Of a stretch of DNA of 9,729 nt, positions 1-8,096 are shown piece by piece; the first letter of the stretch is position 1, and each line of letters opens with the position of its first letter. The notes under the pieces are model-generated. The model saw only the letters and a list, made by a program, of their open reading frames with translations, searched no databases and was not told the DNA's origin. Source of the stretch: Deltaproteobacteria bacterium (lineage in GTDB: Bacteria; Desulfobacterota; Desulfarculia; Adiutricales; Adiutricaceae). Where the stretch lies: assembly GCA_031279525.1 (NCBI GenBank), contig JAITIH010000222.1:1-9729 (forward strand), in the 5' to 3' direction. Made by a program: the position numbers and the translations under genes.

Positions 1-129
1 AATCTCGTGAATCGCGCTAAGGGAATATAAAATAGCGTCAAATGGATTGTCTTTTTTCCTCGTCTCAATGTACATAGTCGCCGCCATCCTATCAGGCGTT
101 TTGGACCATAAACCATTTAATGGGAACAT
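1..129 (-). CDS. possible partial hypothetical protein, cut by left edge
   Basis: An open minus-strand frame runs from ATG at 127-129 through the left edge (43 codons, reading MFPLNGLWSK at the start and SLSAIHEI at the edge). The frame stays open upstream of this ATG to a TGA near 215, so a GTG or TTG start further upstream is possible. Other ATGs lie at 85-87 and 73-75. None has a clear Shine-Dalgarno sequence. The visible residues are mixed charged and hydrophobic and match no family I recognise. It lies about 135 bases downstream of the transporter gene on the same strand. The competing reading is the last nine codons of a plus-strand gene ending at TAA 28-30. Confidence is low because too little of the frame is visible. 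Confidence 0.3.
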   Translation of the reverse strand, partial: MFPLNGLWSKTPDRMAATMYIETRKKDNPFDAILYSLSAIHEI

Positions 130-257
130 AACGTATCGTCTAAAAAATGTCAGGAAAAATTGTTTTTTTCTTGGAAACAAGATTTTTTCTAAATTCCAAA
201 ACACAATGTATTTTCAATGTCTTAAAAAATGAGCTCTGGGAACTTCTGATTAACGGC

Positions 258-282
258 TTGCCCGTTTATTTAATCCGGGCAA
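258..282 (-). terminator. weak hairpin over the transporter stop codon
   Basis: TTGCCCG (258-264) and CGGGCAA (276-282) form a perfect 7-bp stem around an 11-nt loop that contains the stop region of the EamA gene. No T-run follows directly in the minus direction; the nearest is TTTTTT around 225-230. It may help end the transporter mRNA or stabilise its 3' end, but it is not a textbook intrinsic terminator. Confidence 0.3.
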
Positions 283-1153
283 CCCCTAAAATCATTAAAG
301 CCGTGCCCAAAAATTGGATGGGCATGATGGTTTCGCCCAAGACGAAAACGCCCATAAAAAGAGTGGCGGCCGGGCCAATCATGCTTAAGGTGGCCGCCCG
401 CGGGGCCCCGATCATGGCCAGCCCAGAGGAGAGGGCGTAGATAGGGACGACCGTGGAAAAGGAAGCCATGAGCAAGATCAGCCAATAGGCTCCCAATGGC
501 TGAGCCAGGGCCGAAAGAGGTTTGACCGCCAGGAAGTGGGCGAAGACGCAGAGGCTGGCCGTCGCAAACATTAAAGAGACGAAAAAGTTGATGGATCTAC
601 CCTGGAAAAAGCGGTCCACCCCCACCAGGTAGAAAGCGTAGAGCAGGGCCGAGAGGAAGACGTAAGCCACCCCCAACAGGAAATTGGCTTGCGGTCGCCC
701 GAGATTGGGGGCCATCATCAGAAATAGGCCAAAATAGCAGATGGCGAGAGAAGCCTTGGTCGGCCTAGAGACCGGGACCTTGGAAATAAATGAATCTATG
801 GCCACGACCAGGGTGGGGTAAAGAAAGAGGATCATGCGCCCGAGGTTCGCGTCGACGTAAAAAAGGCCCAAAAAATCCAGGTAAGAAGAGACGTAATAAC
901 CGCCGCCGCCCATAAGGAAGACTAGGGCCCACTCTTTTTTCGTCAGATCCAGGGTCCAGCGTCGGCGGGCCAGGTTGACGACGAGGATTGCCCCGAAAAA
1001 GGCTCCGGCCATCACGACGCGGATGGTCAAGAGGGTCAGGGGGTCCAGGCCGTAGCGATAGACGAGTTTGGTGAGGATGGTTTTGCCGGCGAAGCCAATG
1101 GCGGCCAAGAGAACCAGAAAAGAACCTAACTTCCGATTTTGGTCGTGGAACAT
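266..1153 (-). CDS. EamA/DMT-family membrane transporter
   Basis: This is a 295-residue inner-membrane protein, the usual length for the drug/metabolite transporter superfamily with two EamA repeats. Ten hydrophobic segments can be placed near residues 9-28, 36-60, 75-100, 103-124, 133-149, 158-179, 188-209, 221-249, 253-273 and 276-294. The second repeat carries the family signature most clearly: LSMIGPAATLFMGVFVLGE, then QFLGTALMILGVA. The first repeat keeps LGRMILFLYPT, but the usual Glu after helix 4 is replaced by a Lys-containing SKVP segment. The family exports amino acids, metabolites or drugs; the substrate cannot be read from sequence. The ATG at 1151-1153 is the only usable start after the upstream in-frame stop, yet no good ribosome binding site precedes it; a GGAGG at 1191-1195 is too far away and has no start codon after it. 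It lies 274 bases downstream of the macroglobulin gene with hairpins between, so separate transcription is likely. Confidence 0.93.
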   Translation of the reverse strand: MFHDQNRKLGSFLVLLAAIGFAGKTILTKLVYRYGLDPLTLLTIRVVMAGAFFGAILVVNLARRRWTLDLTKKEWALVFLMGGGGYYVSSYLDFLGLFYVDANLGRMILFLYPTLVVAIDSFISKVPVSRPTKASLAICYFGLFLMMAPNLGRPQANFLLGVAYVFLSALLYAFYLVGVDRFFQGRSINFFVSLMFATASLCVFAHFLAVKPLSALAQPLGAYWLILLMASFSTVVPIYALSSGLAMIGAPRAATLSMIGPAATLFMGVFVLGETIMPIQFLGTALMILGVARIK

Positions 1154-1223
1154 AGCCGGGGCGCAGCCTTTTGAAGGTCGGGTAAAAAGGCCTCCGGTTT
1201 ATAGCGGCCAGCCAAAAGTTAAA

Positions 1224-1255
1224 CCCCTATGAGCCTGGGGACCGGCCCATAGGGG
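1224..1255 (-). terminator. candidate intrinsic terminator after the macroglobulin gene
   Basis: CCCCTATG (1224-1231) and CATAGGGG (1248-1255) form a perfect 8-bp stem. After one A/C mismatch, GCC (1233-1235) pairs with GGC (1244-1246) to extend it. In the minus direction the hairpin is followed at once by TTTAACTTTT, giving an intrinsic-terminator layout. It lies about 170 bases past the macroglobulin stop and about 70 bases before the transporter start. It could end the macroglobulin transcript or act as a leader attenuator for the transporter. Confidence 0.5.
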
Positions 1256-1377
1256 GGAGTGGATTTTAGTTCGACTATTTTAATTGGGTTCGCGGAATTA
1301 TTCTATGGCTATCTTTTGGTCCCCTTAGGGCTTAAGCCTTAATGGAAGAAATTTTTAGGCCCTATTTAGGCCGCCGG

Positions 1378-1412
1378 CGCCCCAAAAGGCCAAAAAAAGG
1401 CTTTTGGGGGCG
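1378..1412 (-). terminator. stable hairpin 16 bases past the macroglobulin stop
   Basis: CCCCAAAA (1380-1387) pairs with TTTTGGGG (1402-1409). Inside this, GCC (1389-1391) pairs with GGC (1399-1401) around a seven-base A loop (T on the minus strand), leaving G1388 bulged. Outside a bulged G1410, CG at 1378-1379 can pair with CG at 1411-1412. No T-run follows in the minus direction, so it may protect the mRNA 3' end or pause polymerase rather than terminate alone. Confidence 0.4.
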
Positions 1413-1427
1413 GGGGAAAAAACGGCT

Positions 1428-4400
1428 TTATTCGACGGTTACCGTCTGGCCGGCCCCTAGGCCAAAGTTTTCGGGGGCGTACATTTCTTCGACCTTAGGG
1501 CCTGGGACGACGTAGGACCCAGGGGTGGCCGCCCGGACCAGATAGGAATACTCGTAGACCCCGGGCTGGACGTAGGGCCCGGAAGCTAAGACCCGGTCCG
1601 GCCAGAATTCCTCGTGGACGAACCACGGGCCCTGGTAGGTCTCGCCGAAGCTGTTTAAGTGAGACATCAAGGTCAAATTGGAGTCTTTCAGGCTAAAGTT
1701 AATGGGCTCGAACCCGGCTGGGACGCGATCTTCCAGCATGAGGTCGTGGCGGGCCGTCGAGGTCATGAACGTGATCGTGACCTTGACCACCTGGCCGCGG
1801 CGGAAAGAGGTTTGGCCCGGCTTTTGGGGCTCGGGGTTGACGACCTCGTAGGTTCGCATGACGGTCAGGCCATTGGCCGAGACGGGTCGCAAGTCCGGGA
1901 CCAAGGGGGCCACGCTGAGCCTAAAGCTGGCCCAGGCCTGACCCGTGCCTATGGTCTCCGTCTTGACGCTGGCCAGATTAGCCAGATCCCCGATCGAGGC
2001 TTCATGGGAGACAGGCTTATCTATGAGGGACTTGAAAGTCGAGGTTGGCAGCCTTTCGTCTCCTAAAATAGGCGTGACGGCGAGGTCTGGCGGTTCGGAC
2101 TCGGCGAGTCGGATATAGGCGGTCAGGGCCAATAGAGCCGTCACGTTGGCCTGGGTGGAGCCGAAATGGCCTTTTTCCCCGATCTGGGCCAGGTTTCTTA
2201 TGAGCCCAGGAATCAGGGAGTTGTAGCGGGCCGTCTCGGTCAGGGTCAATAGGGTCAAGGCCGTTAGGCGCGGGCCGTCGATCCACATGGCTGGGACGCT
2301 GTTTTGACCCGAGCCGACGTTCACGAAGTTGCCGATTTGAGTCAGCAAAATCTTGAGCTGTTCGACCCGGGCTTTGCTCCGGGGGAGGGCGTTAATCCCT
2401 CGGGTCAGGCATAACGTCTCGAATAGGCTAAGTTTATCTCGCTTTATGTAAAAGCTTTCCAAGTAGCTTTCGCTATTGGTCCCGGCCCTGGCCAGGGTCG
2501 AGGCGGCGTAAGCCAATAAGCTTATTACGTTTTCCTTTTGGCTGTAGATCCCAAAGCTATCGAACTGGTTGTCGAAAAGGAGGCTATCGACGTAGAGCGC
2601 CACCTCCCTCAGCCGATCGTCAGCGGCCAGAAAGCCGTTTTTTCTGGCCTCCAAGAGAAAATCCAAGACGTAAATAGTCAAAAGTGGGTTGCGATCCGCC
2701 CAGGAGTTTTGGGAAGGCCAAAGGGCGAAGGCGCCATTTATTACGCTGGAATTGATCAAAGCCAGCTGGTCGGTCACCGTTTTATTAAGCCTCACGATCT
2801 CGGCGCTCGAAAGGTTCAGCCTGTTTCTGGCCCGCAAGAAGGCTAAGGCCCCAAAGGCCCGGGAAGTGGTCTGCTCTAAGCAGGCGTAAGGATATTTTTC
2901 CAGGTAGTCGAAGGGGGCCTTTAAAAAGACCACCAAGGAGGGGGCTATTTCCATGGTCAAGCCGCCTCGGCTTGGGTCGGGGTCAGGGCCCAAATCCAAC
3001 TGGACCTCGGCGGTCCCTGGGGTCAGCTCCCGGAAGGCGGCCTGGGCGACCAGCTGGCTTAAGTAATTGACCGGTAAGCTAAATTTGGCCGCGTCTTTTT
3101 CCTCGCCCAGCTCAACCCCAAAAGTCAAATCCGCCGACCCGGCCTTAGTCGTCCGGACCCTAAAGCCAAGCTCGACGCTCTCGTCGGTCCCCACGGTCGC
3201 GGTTTTGGGCTCGATCGGGCCCACGAATTCCAAATTTTCGGCCTGGGCCACGACCTTGGCCTGGCCGGCCTGGCCAAGGTTGGACACTATGACCGAGGCC
3301 GTGAACTCGTCCCCCACCCCGGCATAGGCCGGGAGCGAGGGGCGAAGCAGGACCTTTTTCGTCGAAAGGATCTGGCTCTGGCCGGTCCCAGTCTGGCGGC
3401 CGGGCCCGGTGGCCACGGCGAAGATCTTAAAGGTGGTCAAGTTGTCGGGCAGATCGAAGGAAACTTGGGCCCGACCGTCCTGATCCAATTGGACGAAAGG
3501 CTCGAAATAGGCCAGGTTTTTAAAATTGGACCTAACTCCCCCAATTTCGTCGAAGTCCTCGAACCCTCCCCCGCCGCCAGGGGCTGTGGCGGCCTTAAGG
3601 CTCCAATTGCGGCGGCCGACCAGGCTGGAGAGGTTATTGAAAGAGGAAACCTTTAAGGGCCGCTTCTTAAAAAAGAGATTGGCCGGGAAGTAGCCCTTGT
3701 CCCCGGCCACCTGGACCAGGCCCGCGTCCACCACGGCCACGGCCACCTCGCCCTGGGCCGGCCGGCCGTCGGGGCTCGCGACCGTCAAATCTAAAGAGAC
3801 TTTCTGGCCTGGCCGATACTCGGCCCGGTCGGGCTTGACCTCGACCGTCAGAAGGTCTGGGTTCCCAGCCACGGCGAGGTTTAAGTAACCTTTACGCCAA
3901 GTGGGCTTGCCCAAGTCGACCTGGTTTTCCACCGGCTGATCGGCCAAGCGTCCCCGAGTCAGAACGACCGAGACGTAGACGTTAGGCCTGTCGTCGGCCT
4001 GGATGGGAATCTTTAGGACCGGGCTCTGGCCGTCCAGTTGGAAGGTCTCGACCCGTCGGATCCCGTCTCTTTCCACGGTCAGGAGCCCTAAGCCCGACTG
4101 GAAGGGGCTTTGGACCAGGATTTTGGCGATATCGCCGGGCTGGTAGATGGTTTTGTCCGGAATCATGGTCAACGAGTCGGAGGAGCTAAAGTTCCAGCCC
4201 ACCGGGCCTGGGCCAAAGACGTAAAGGCCCACGGCGGCCTGGTTGACCCGACCCTTGGCGTCCTTAATTTTGGCCAGAACCCAGTATTGGCCGGGTTTAG
4301 GCGGGGTAAAGGCGAAATCGACCGGGGCCGCTCCGGAGGTTACGGTTTGGGTGTCGAGCTTTTCGTCCGTTTTTTTGGACTGGTAGCCATAGGAGCCGCC

Positions 4401-7292
4401 CACTTCCCGTCGCCGGACCGTCTGATAGGATCGGCGATAGAAGTCTATCTCGACGGTTTGGTCGGGCTTAATTTGGCCGTCCGGGTCGACCACGGCCAGC
4501 TCAAAGGCGGTCGGGGAGCCGGACTGGCTTAAGGAATTCCTGGCCTTCAAAGCCACGTAGAGGTCAGCCGGGTGGGCCAGGAAAGAGGCCCAGGAGCTCG
4601 CGGACCGTTGGTCCACGCCCGTGGCCTCGACGAAGACCGTGAAAGTCCGCGGCCGGGGGGCGGCCTCGGCCGGGACGGTTAGGTCGAAGCTAAGCCGGCC
4701 GTTTTGGTCGAATTTAGCCTCGCCGGAGAGGACTACGGCCGAAGGCCGCTGACAGTCGTCGCATTCCTCGTCGGTTGGGGAAAAAGGGTCCTGGGCGGAA
4801 AAGCCGGGGAGAGAGGGAAAAGCCAGGTCGGAGGCCGTTTCGGCCGAAACCATGTAAGAGGTCTTGGCCCCGGCTAAGGGGGAGCCGAAATGGTATTTCC
4901 CCGTGACCCCAATGGCCGCCTTTTGGCCGGAAAAGGCCGGCTTTAAGGGGTCGAAGGCCAGTTCGAAGGCCGGGGCCCGGAAGTGTTGGACCGTGAAGCC
5001 CCCTATGGCGACCATTTTGTTCGGATTTAATTCGTAGCTATACCTCAGCTGGCCAGGCTCCTGTGGGGGGAGGCCTGTGAGCAGGGCGACCTGGTAGCGA
5101 CCCAAGGCCGGTTTGGCGCCTATATCCAGCTCTAGGTAAAAAGTCCCCCACTTAGTGATCGGGGCGTCGACGATCTTCATGAGGGACGTGTTGGGGTAGA
5201 AAATAGCGAGTTTAGCCTCGACCCCGGTTAGGGGGGAGGTCGTTTCTCCGTCCACCAAACGGCTAATCCCCTTTAGACGGATGGTCTCGCCGGGTTTGTA
5301 GATGGGCTGGGCCGACAAAAGCCAGTTTAAGGAGGCGGTCGAGGCCGGGGCCGGTTTAAAGTCGTCGTAATCGATCCCGTCAAAATAATAGGGCAGGAAG
5401 TCGTAGCGCTCGCCTAGGTTCCAGACGCCTAATTGGCCGTCGTGGCGGGCGGCCAGATAGAAAAAGTTGAGCGACTGGTAAGAGGAGCTTATTTCTTCTT
5501 GGATTTCCAAGGGAGCTAAGCGGGACAACTCGGCCAGGCCCGGGGTCTGGGCCAGGCCCAGCTCGTCGGTCTGGCCGCTCCAGTAGACCTTTTGGCCGGG
5601 CCCGTGAATTTCAAGCTCGACTCCGGCCAAAGGTCGGTCCGCGGCCAATTCGCTAACCCAGATTAGGCCGTCGTTTAGGCCAATCTTGGAGGTCAGGCTA
5701 AAGTTGGCGATGGAGGTCAGGGAATGCTCGGAGCCGTCGACGATTAATAAAAGCGTCTGGCCCAGGGCCTTGGGCCCAAAGAGCTTGGCCAGGTCGACGG
5801 CCATTGTTTGGGGGCCGACCTTCGCCCCGTCGACCGGGGTCAAGACGGTCTTCTTGGCTGGCCCGTAACTTTTGGCCAAAGATTTAAATAAGTCGGCCCG
5901 ATCTTTGGCGGAGAGATACTTCTCCGTCAGGCGGCGGTGAAACTCGACGGTTTGGCTGGCGTCCAAGGCGTAGCCTAAGACGGGGACCGAGTCCCGATTG
6001 GCCACGGTCACTGGGACGTAGGGTTTAGAGGAAGGCTCCAAAAAGCGGTAGCCCCTAGTCGTCTCCACCGAAGAGGGATAGGCCGTAGTCTGGAAATAAA
6101 ATGTTTGGTCAGCGGCCAGGGCCTGGCCATAGACGTCCTTGATCCCGGCCTTGATTGTCGCCTTATATTTGGTCAGGCCTTTTTGGGTGGCCCAGAAGTA
6201 GACGCTCTTTTCGGCCCGGTCGGCCTGGTAATAGCCTTCGCCAAGGCTCTCTTTAAGAGCGGCCAGGCCCGGGTAGGGCGGGTCGAACTCAATAAAGGGC
6301 AAAACGTCGCCCAGTTTAATCGGGGTGGTAAACTCCAAGGCCAGAAAGAAGGCCGGGTTTTTAAAGCAAGGCTCGCTCGCGCTCTGGCCGCAAGGCTTAG
6401 GGGGGCAGGCCTCCTCTCCATCGCATTCGTACTTAAGGGCGACCCCTAAAGGCCCGGGGCTCTGGCCGTCCAGAATCGCCAACGTCGAGCCTAAGGTTTC
6501 TGGCCCGGCTTGGGAGACGAGGCCCGGGGCGGCCGTCAGGGCGAAATTGGCCAGGAAGGGCAAAGGCTCTTTGGACTCGACCTCGGCCTCCCAAAAAGTC
6601 TGGTCGTCGTAGCGTTCCTTTTGGCGCTCACGCCAAACGGCCGCGACCTGGGTCTCCTGGCCGTCTGGCCCAACGACCGCGAAGGAGGTCTTCTCGTTTA
6701 AGGAGGCCAAGTCCAAGGGCTGATTGAAGGCGACCTTGTAGTTTGGCCGAAAACCTTTCTCGGGCTCATTTGGCGACAATTCGTCGAACGCGAGGGCCTG
6801 GATGGCCGGGAGGGCGATGGAGATCGAGGCGCCCTCGGCCAGCTCGGTCCCGACGAGGGACTTTAAGCCAGCCTTGACCTTGGCCGTTAGGTTTAAGCTC
6901 CCGGTTAAAGGCTTTTCCGGGACGAAAGCCAAAACGTACTCGTTGAGCCACCGCGTCTGGCCCGGGATGGTCGGCGTTAGCTCCAAGGCCCCAGCCGGGA
7001 CCTTGTCGTATTGGCCTAAAGGAATCATTGGCTGGTTAAAGGCCACGATAACCTGGCTTAGGGACTGGACCTGGCCGGAGGGCTGAAATTGGAGAATTCG
7101 CAGTTCTTGGTCCGAAACGGGCGGGAAGGCCTCAAGGCCAAGTTCCGGCTGGTTAGGGCTAGGGCTTGGGCTTTCGCCCTGGGGAGCCTTGGGGGGCGGG
7201 GCGGGGGCTTTTTCCGACTCGCCGCAGGCGGAGAAGGAAGCCAGGGTTAGGGCGAGGGCGACGATGGCTAGGTGGCGAAGGATTTTTGGCAT
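1428..7292 (-). CDS. bacterial alpha-2-macroglobulin lipoprotein (thioester type)
   Basis: This 1,954-residue protein belongs to the large bacterial alpha-2-macroglobulins (COG2373, as E. coli YfhM/ECAM). They trap proteases: cleavage of a bait region triggers collapse and covalent capture through an internal thioester. The N-terminus has a lipoprotein signal with lipobox FSAC and acylated Cys23; Gly24 predicts outer-membrane sorting. A Pro/Ser-rich tether (about 29-50) follows. Ig-like MG domains with repeated AFNQP motifs come next, then an MG2-type domain near residue 650 (IYKPGETIRLKG), the bait-region domain from about 1035 (IYQPGDIAKILVQ), a Gly-rich linker near 1240, the conserved A2M block near 1264 (FEPFVQLDQDG), the thioester CLEQ at Cys1471-Gln1474 in the helical domain, and a C-terminal MG10-like domain from about 1814. 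It is longer than ECAM (about 1,650 residues). Extra Cys occur at 290, 296, 301, 309, 844 and 847. The ATG at 7290-7292 follows GGGGAAA (7298-7304, 5-8 bases away) and directly begins the signal peptide. The usual neighbour pbpC is absent from the window. Confidence 0.97.
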   Translation of the reverse strand: MPKILRHLAIVALALTLASFSACGESEKAPAPPPKAPQGESPSPSPNQPELGLEAFPPVSDQELRILQFQPSGQVQSLSQVIVAFNQPMIPLGQYDKVPAGALELTPTIPGQTRWLNEYVLAFVPEKPLTGSLNLTAKVKAGLKSLVGTELAEGASISIALPAIQALAFDELSPNEPEKGFRPNYKVAFNQPLDLASLNEKTSFAVVGPDGQETQVAAVWRERQKERYDDQTFWEAEVESKEPLPFLANFALTAAPGLVSQAGPETLGSTLAILDGQSPGPLGVALKYECDGEEACPPKPCGQSASEPCFKNPAFFLALEFTTPIKLGDVLPFIEFDPPYPGLAALKESLGEGYYQADRAEKSVYFWATQKGLTKYKATIKAGIKDVYGQALAADQTFYFQTTAYPSSVETTRGYRFLEPSSKPYVPVTVANRDSVPVLGYALDASQTVEFHRRLTEKYLSAKDRADLFKSLAKSYGPAKKTVLTPVDGAKVGPQTMAVDLAKLFGPKALGQTLLLIVDGSEHSLTSIANFSLTSKIGLNDGLIWVSELAADRPLAGVELEIHGPGQKVYWSGQTDELGLAQTPGLAELSRLAPLEIQEEISSSYQSLNFFYLAARHDGQLGVWNLGERYDFLPYYFDGIDYDDFKPAPASTASLNWLLSAQPIYKPGETIRLKGISRLVDGETTSPLTGVEAKLAIFYPNTSLMKIVDAPITKWGTFYLELDIGAKPALGRYQVALLTGLPPQEPGQLRYSYELNPNKMVAIGGFTVQHFRAPAFELAFDPLKPAFSGQKAAIGVTGKYHFGSPLAGAKTSYMVSAETASDLAFPSLPGFSAQDPFSPTDEECDDCQRPSAVVLSGEAKFDQNGRLSFDLTVPAEAAPRPRTFTVFVEATGVDQRSASSWASFLAHPADLYVALKARNSLSQSGSPTAFELAVVDPDGQIKPDQTVEIDFYRRSYQTVRRREVGGSYGYQSKKTDEKLDTQTVTSGAAPVDFAFTPPKPGQYWVLAKIKDAKGRVNQAAVGLYVFGPGPVGWNFSSSDSLTMIPDKTIYQPGDIAKILVQSPFQSGLGLLTVERDGIRRVETFQLDGQSPVLKIPIQADDRPNVYVSVVLTRGRLADQPVENQVDLGKPTWRKGYLNLAVAGNPDLLTVEVKPDRAEYRPGQKVSLDLTVASPDGRPAQGEVAVAVVDAGLVQVAGDKGYFPANLFFKKRPLKVSSFNNLSSLVGRRNWSLKAATAPGGGGGFEDFDEIGGVRSNFKNLAYFEPFVQLDQDGRAQVSFDLPDNLTTFKIFAVATGPGRQTGTGQSQILSTKKVLLRPSLPAYAGVGDEFTASVIVSNLGQAGQAKVVAQAENLEFVGPIEPKTATVGTDESVELGFRVRTTKAGSADLTFGVELGEEKDAAKFSLPVNYLSQLVAQAAFRELTPGTAEVQLDLGPDPDPSRGGLTMEIAPSLVVFLKAPFDYLEKYPYACLEQTTSRAFGALAFLRARNRLNLSSAEIVRLNKTVTDQLALINSSVINGAFALWPSQNSWADRNPLLTIYVLDFLLEARKNGFLAADDRLREVALYVDSLLFDNQFDSFGIYSQKENVISLLAYAASTLARAGTNSESYLESFYIKRDKLSLFETLCLTRGINALPRSKARVEQLKILLTQIGNFVNVGSGQNSVPAMWIDGPRLTALTLLTLTETARYNSLIPGLIRNLAQIGEKGHFGSTQANVTALLALTAYIRLAESEPPDLAVTPILGDERLPTSTFKSLIDKPVSHEASIGDLANLASVKTETIGTGQAWASFRLSVAPLVPDLRPVSANGLTVMRTYEVVNPEPQKPGQTSFRRGQVVKVTITFMTSTARHDLMLEDRVPAGFEPINFSLKDSNLTLMSHLNSFGETYQGPWFVHEEFWPDRVLASGPYVQPGVYEYSYLVRAATPGSYVVPGPKVEEMYAPENFGLGAGQTVTVE

Positions 7293-7356
7293 AGCTATTT
7301 CCCCAAAGACGAAGAAGCTAAAAAGCTAATAACTAATCATATAAAATGCTAAATTA

Positions 7357-7385
7357 ATAATAAAAAAAATAAAAAGAAAAGTCAA
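7357..7385 (-). promoter_or_regulatory. sigma-70-type promoter of the macroglobulin gene
   Basis: On the minus strand, TTGACT (7380-7385) and TATTAT (7357-7362) are separated by exactly 17 bases. The spacer is nearly all T on this strand. The predicted start near 7350 gives a leader of about 58 bases before the ATG at 7292. Spacing and box quality make this the best promoter in the window, and the position upstream of a long gene supports it. The local sequence is AT-rich, so chance matches are more likely than usual. Confidence 0.6.
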
Positions 7386-7611
7386 CATTTTTGCGCGAGT
7401 CGTAAAATTGGTCAGTACGTTCGTTTTTTATTTTCGGGGGAAAAATTTTGGTCCTGAAAAAGTCCTTAAAAATCTAGGCGATTTTTACTGAACGGCCGTT
7501 AGTCCTAAATTTTCACAATTTTTTTGAGGCAAAAATGTTAAGATAAAGTGTTGAATTTAATTGAAAATTTTAAAAACCCCAGAAATTCCTTAAGTTCCTC
7601 AATTTTTTCTC

Positions 7612-7640
7612 TTGACTTCTTTTAGGCTAGGGCTTAAAAA
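7612..7640 (+). promoter_or_regulatory. candidate plus-strand promoter upstream of the structured-RNA locus
   Basis: TTGACT (7612-7617) is followed after 17 bases by TAAAAA (7635-7640). Transcription would start near 7647 and run through the hairpin at 7649-7667 into the hairpin cluster. The -10 box is imperfect and the region is AT-rich. Confidence 0.3.
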
Positions 7641-7648
7641 ATAATTAA

Positions 7649-7667
7649 CAGCCAATCTATTTGGCTG
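7649..7667 (-). terminator. 7-bp hairpin flanked by A/T runs
   Basis: CAGCCAA (7649-7655) and TTGGCTG (7661-7667) form a perfect 7-bp stem with a 5-base loop. In the minus direction it is followed by TTAATTATTTTTT, a terminator-like tail that would stop leftward transcripts before the macroglobulin promoter. In the plus direction only an A-run follows. Confidence 0.35.
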
Positions 7668-7684
7668 AAAAAAATAGGGGGCCC

Positions 7685-7715
7685 TTGACATTCGGCGAGG
7701 GCGACTTATTTTTAT
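7685..7715 (+). promoter_or_regulatory. candidate promoter of the structured-RNA locus
   Basis: A perfect -35 box TTGACA lies at 7685-7690. The best -10 options are TTTTAT at 7710-7715 (19-base spacer) and TTATTT at 7706-7711 (15-base spacer); both are suboptimal. Transcription would begin around 7720, just before the hairpin cluster. Confidence 0.35.
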
Positions 7716-7719
7716 GTTA

Positions 7720-8043
7720 AGACAAACGGAGGTTAGATTCGTTTCGCCTTTGTTGGTTCTTACGGCCAGTCTCAACTGGCCAGTGGCTTCTGAACTTTCC
7801 CGTCAGTCAGTGGCTGACGTGGCGGGAAGCGGAAAAGTTAAGCTTTTCCGAATCCAACTCGGCCTTTAACGGCGTTAGACTGAAAGGACGAGAGGATTAG
7901 GAGCCAAATCCCCCTTCAGCCTAGGGCTGAATTATCCCATCAAAACTCTGCGTATATATCCAGTCAGCGACGTATGGGGTTTACTCCATAACCTGCCACA
8001 TAAACAGCGACCGTCAGCGCCTGGCGGTCGCTGTCTCCGTTTT
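7720..8043 (+). ncRNA. candidate structured non-coding RNA of unknown family
   Basis: About 325 bases with no convincing protein gene carry six strong hairpins in order: 7764-7781 (7 bp, CTCA loop), 7797-7828 (TTCCC/GGGAA outside GTCAG/CTGAC, with a bulge), 7830-7850 (8 bp CGGAAAAG/CTTTTCCG), 7915-7931 (TTCAGCC/GGCTGAA, 3-base loop), 7973-7990 (7 bp with one G-U pair), and a terminator-like stem at 8004-8034. Candidate promoters lie upstream on the same strand. I checked for tmRNA, RNase P RNA, SRP RNA and tRNA landmarks by eye and saw none. It may be a stand-alone RNA or a relic of a mobile element. Strand is inferred from the promoter motif and the terminator T-run. Family and function are unknown. 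Confidence 0.4.
8004..8043 (+). terminator. strong terminator-like hairpin ending the candidate RNA
   Basis: ACAGCGACCGTCA (8004-8016) pairs with TGGCGGTCGCTGT (8022-8034): 13 pairs including one G-T, with a 5-base GCGCC loop. CTCCGTTTT follows, so the T-run begins six bases after the stem. This is the most stable stem in the window. The delayed, short T-run makes termination plausible but not certain. Confidence 0.55.
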
Positions 8044-8096
8044 AGCAGTGCGACCGTTAGTTTCTCTAGGCTAGTCGGGCTTTACAGAGACCCAAA

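Larger units (their letters stand above)
7386..7684. other. AT-rich spacer with no protein gene
   Basis: This stretch has no convincing reading frame on either strand. It contains runs of A and T, a plus-strand TTGACT-17-TAAAAA motif (7612-7640), and one clear hairpin (7649-7667), both listed separately. It separates the macroglobulin promoter from the candidate RNA locus, which is read in the opposite direction. Confidence 0.5.

Noticed and set aside
47..440. Plus-strand frames at 47-232 and 147-440
   Set aside because: The first needs a TTG start without a ribosome binding site; the second overlaps the well-supported transporter in antisense. Neither translation resembles a known protein.
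1191..1195. GGAGG on the minus strand as ribosome binding site of the transporter
   Set aside because: It is about 37 bases from the ATG at 1153 and no alternative start codon lies at a suitable distance.
1659..7086. Many plus-strand and out-of-frame open frames inside the macroglobulin gene
   Set aside because: They are antisense or shifted shadows of a GC-rich gene; their translations are low-complexity Arg/Gly/Pro/Ala-rich with no family signature, whereas the minus-strand frame has full domain structure.
7714..7869. 51-codon plus-strand frame starting ATG at 7714 (MLRQTEVRF...)
   Set aside because: No ribosome binding site; the start lies within the candidate promoter; three strong hairpins fall inside it. 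An RNA explanation fits better, though a short peptide cannot be excluded.
7852..7880. attC-like core motifs ATCCAAC and GTTAGAC
   Set aside because: The distance between them (29 bases) is far too short for an integron attC site, and no integrase or cassette array is present.
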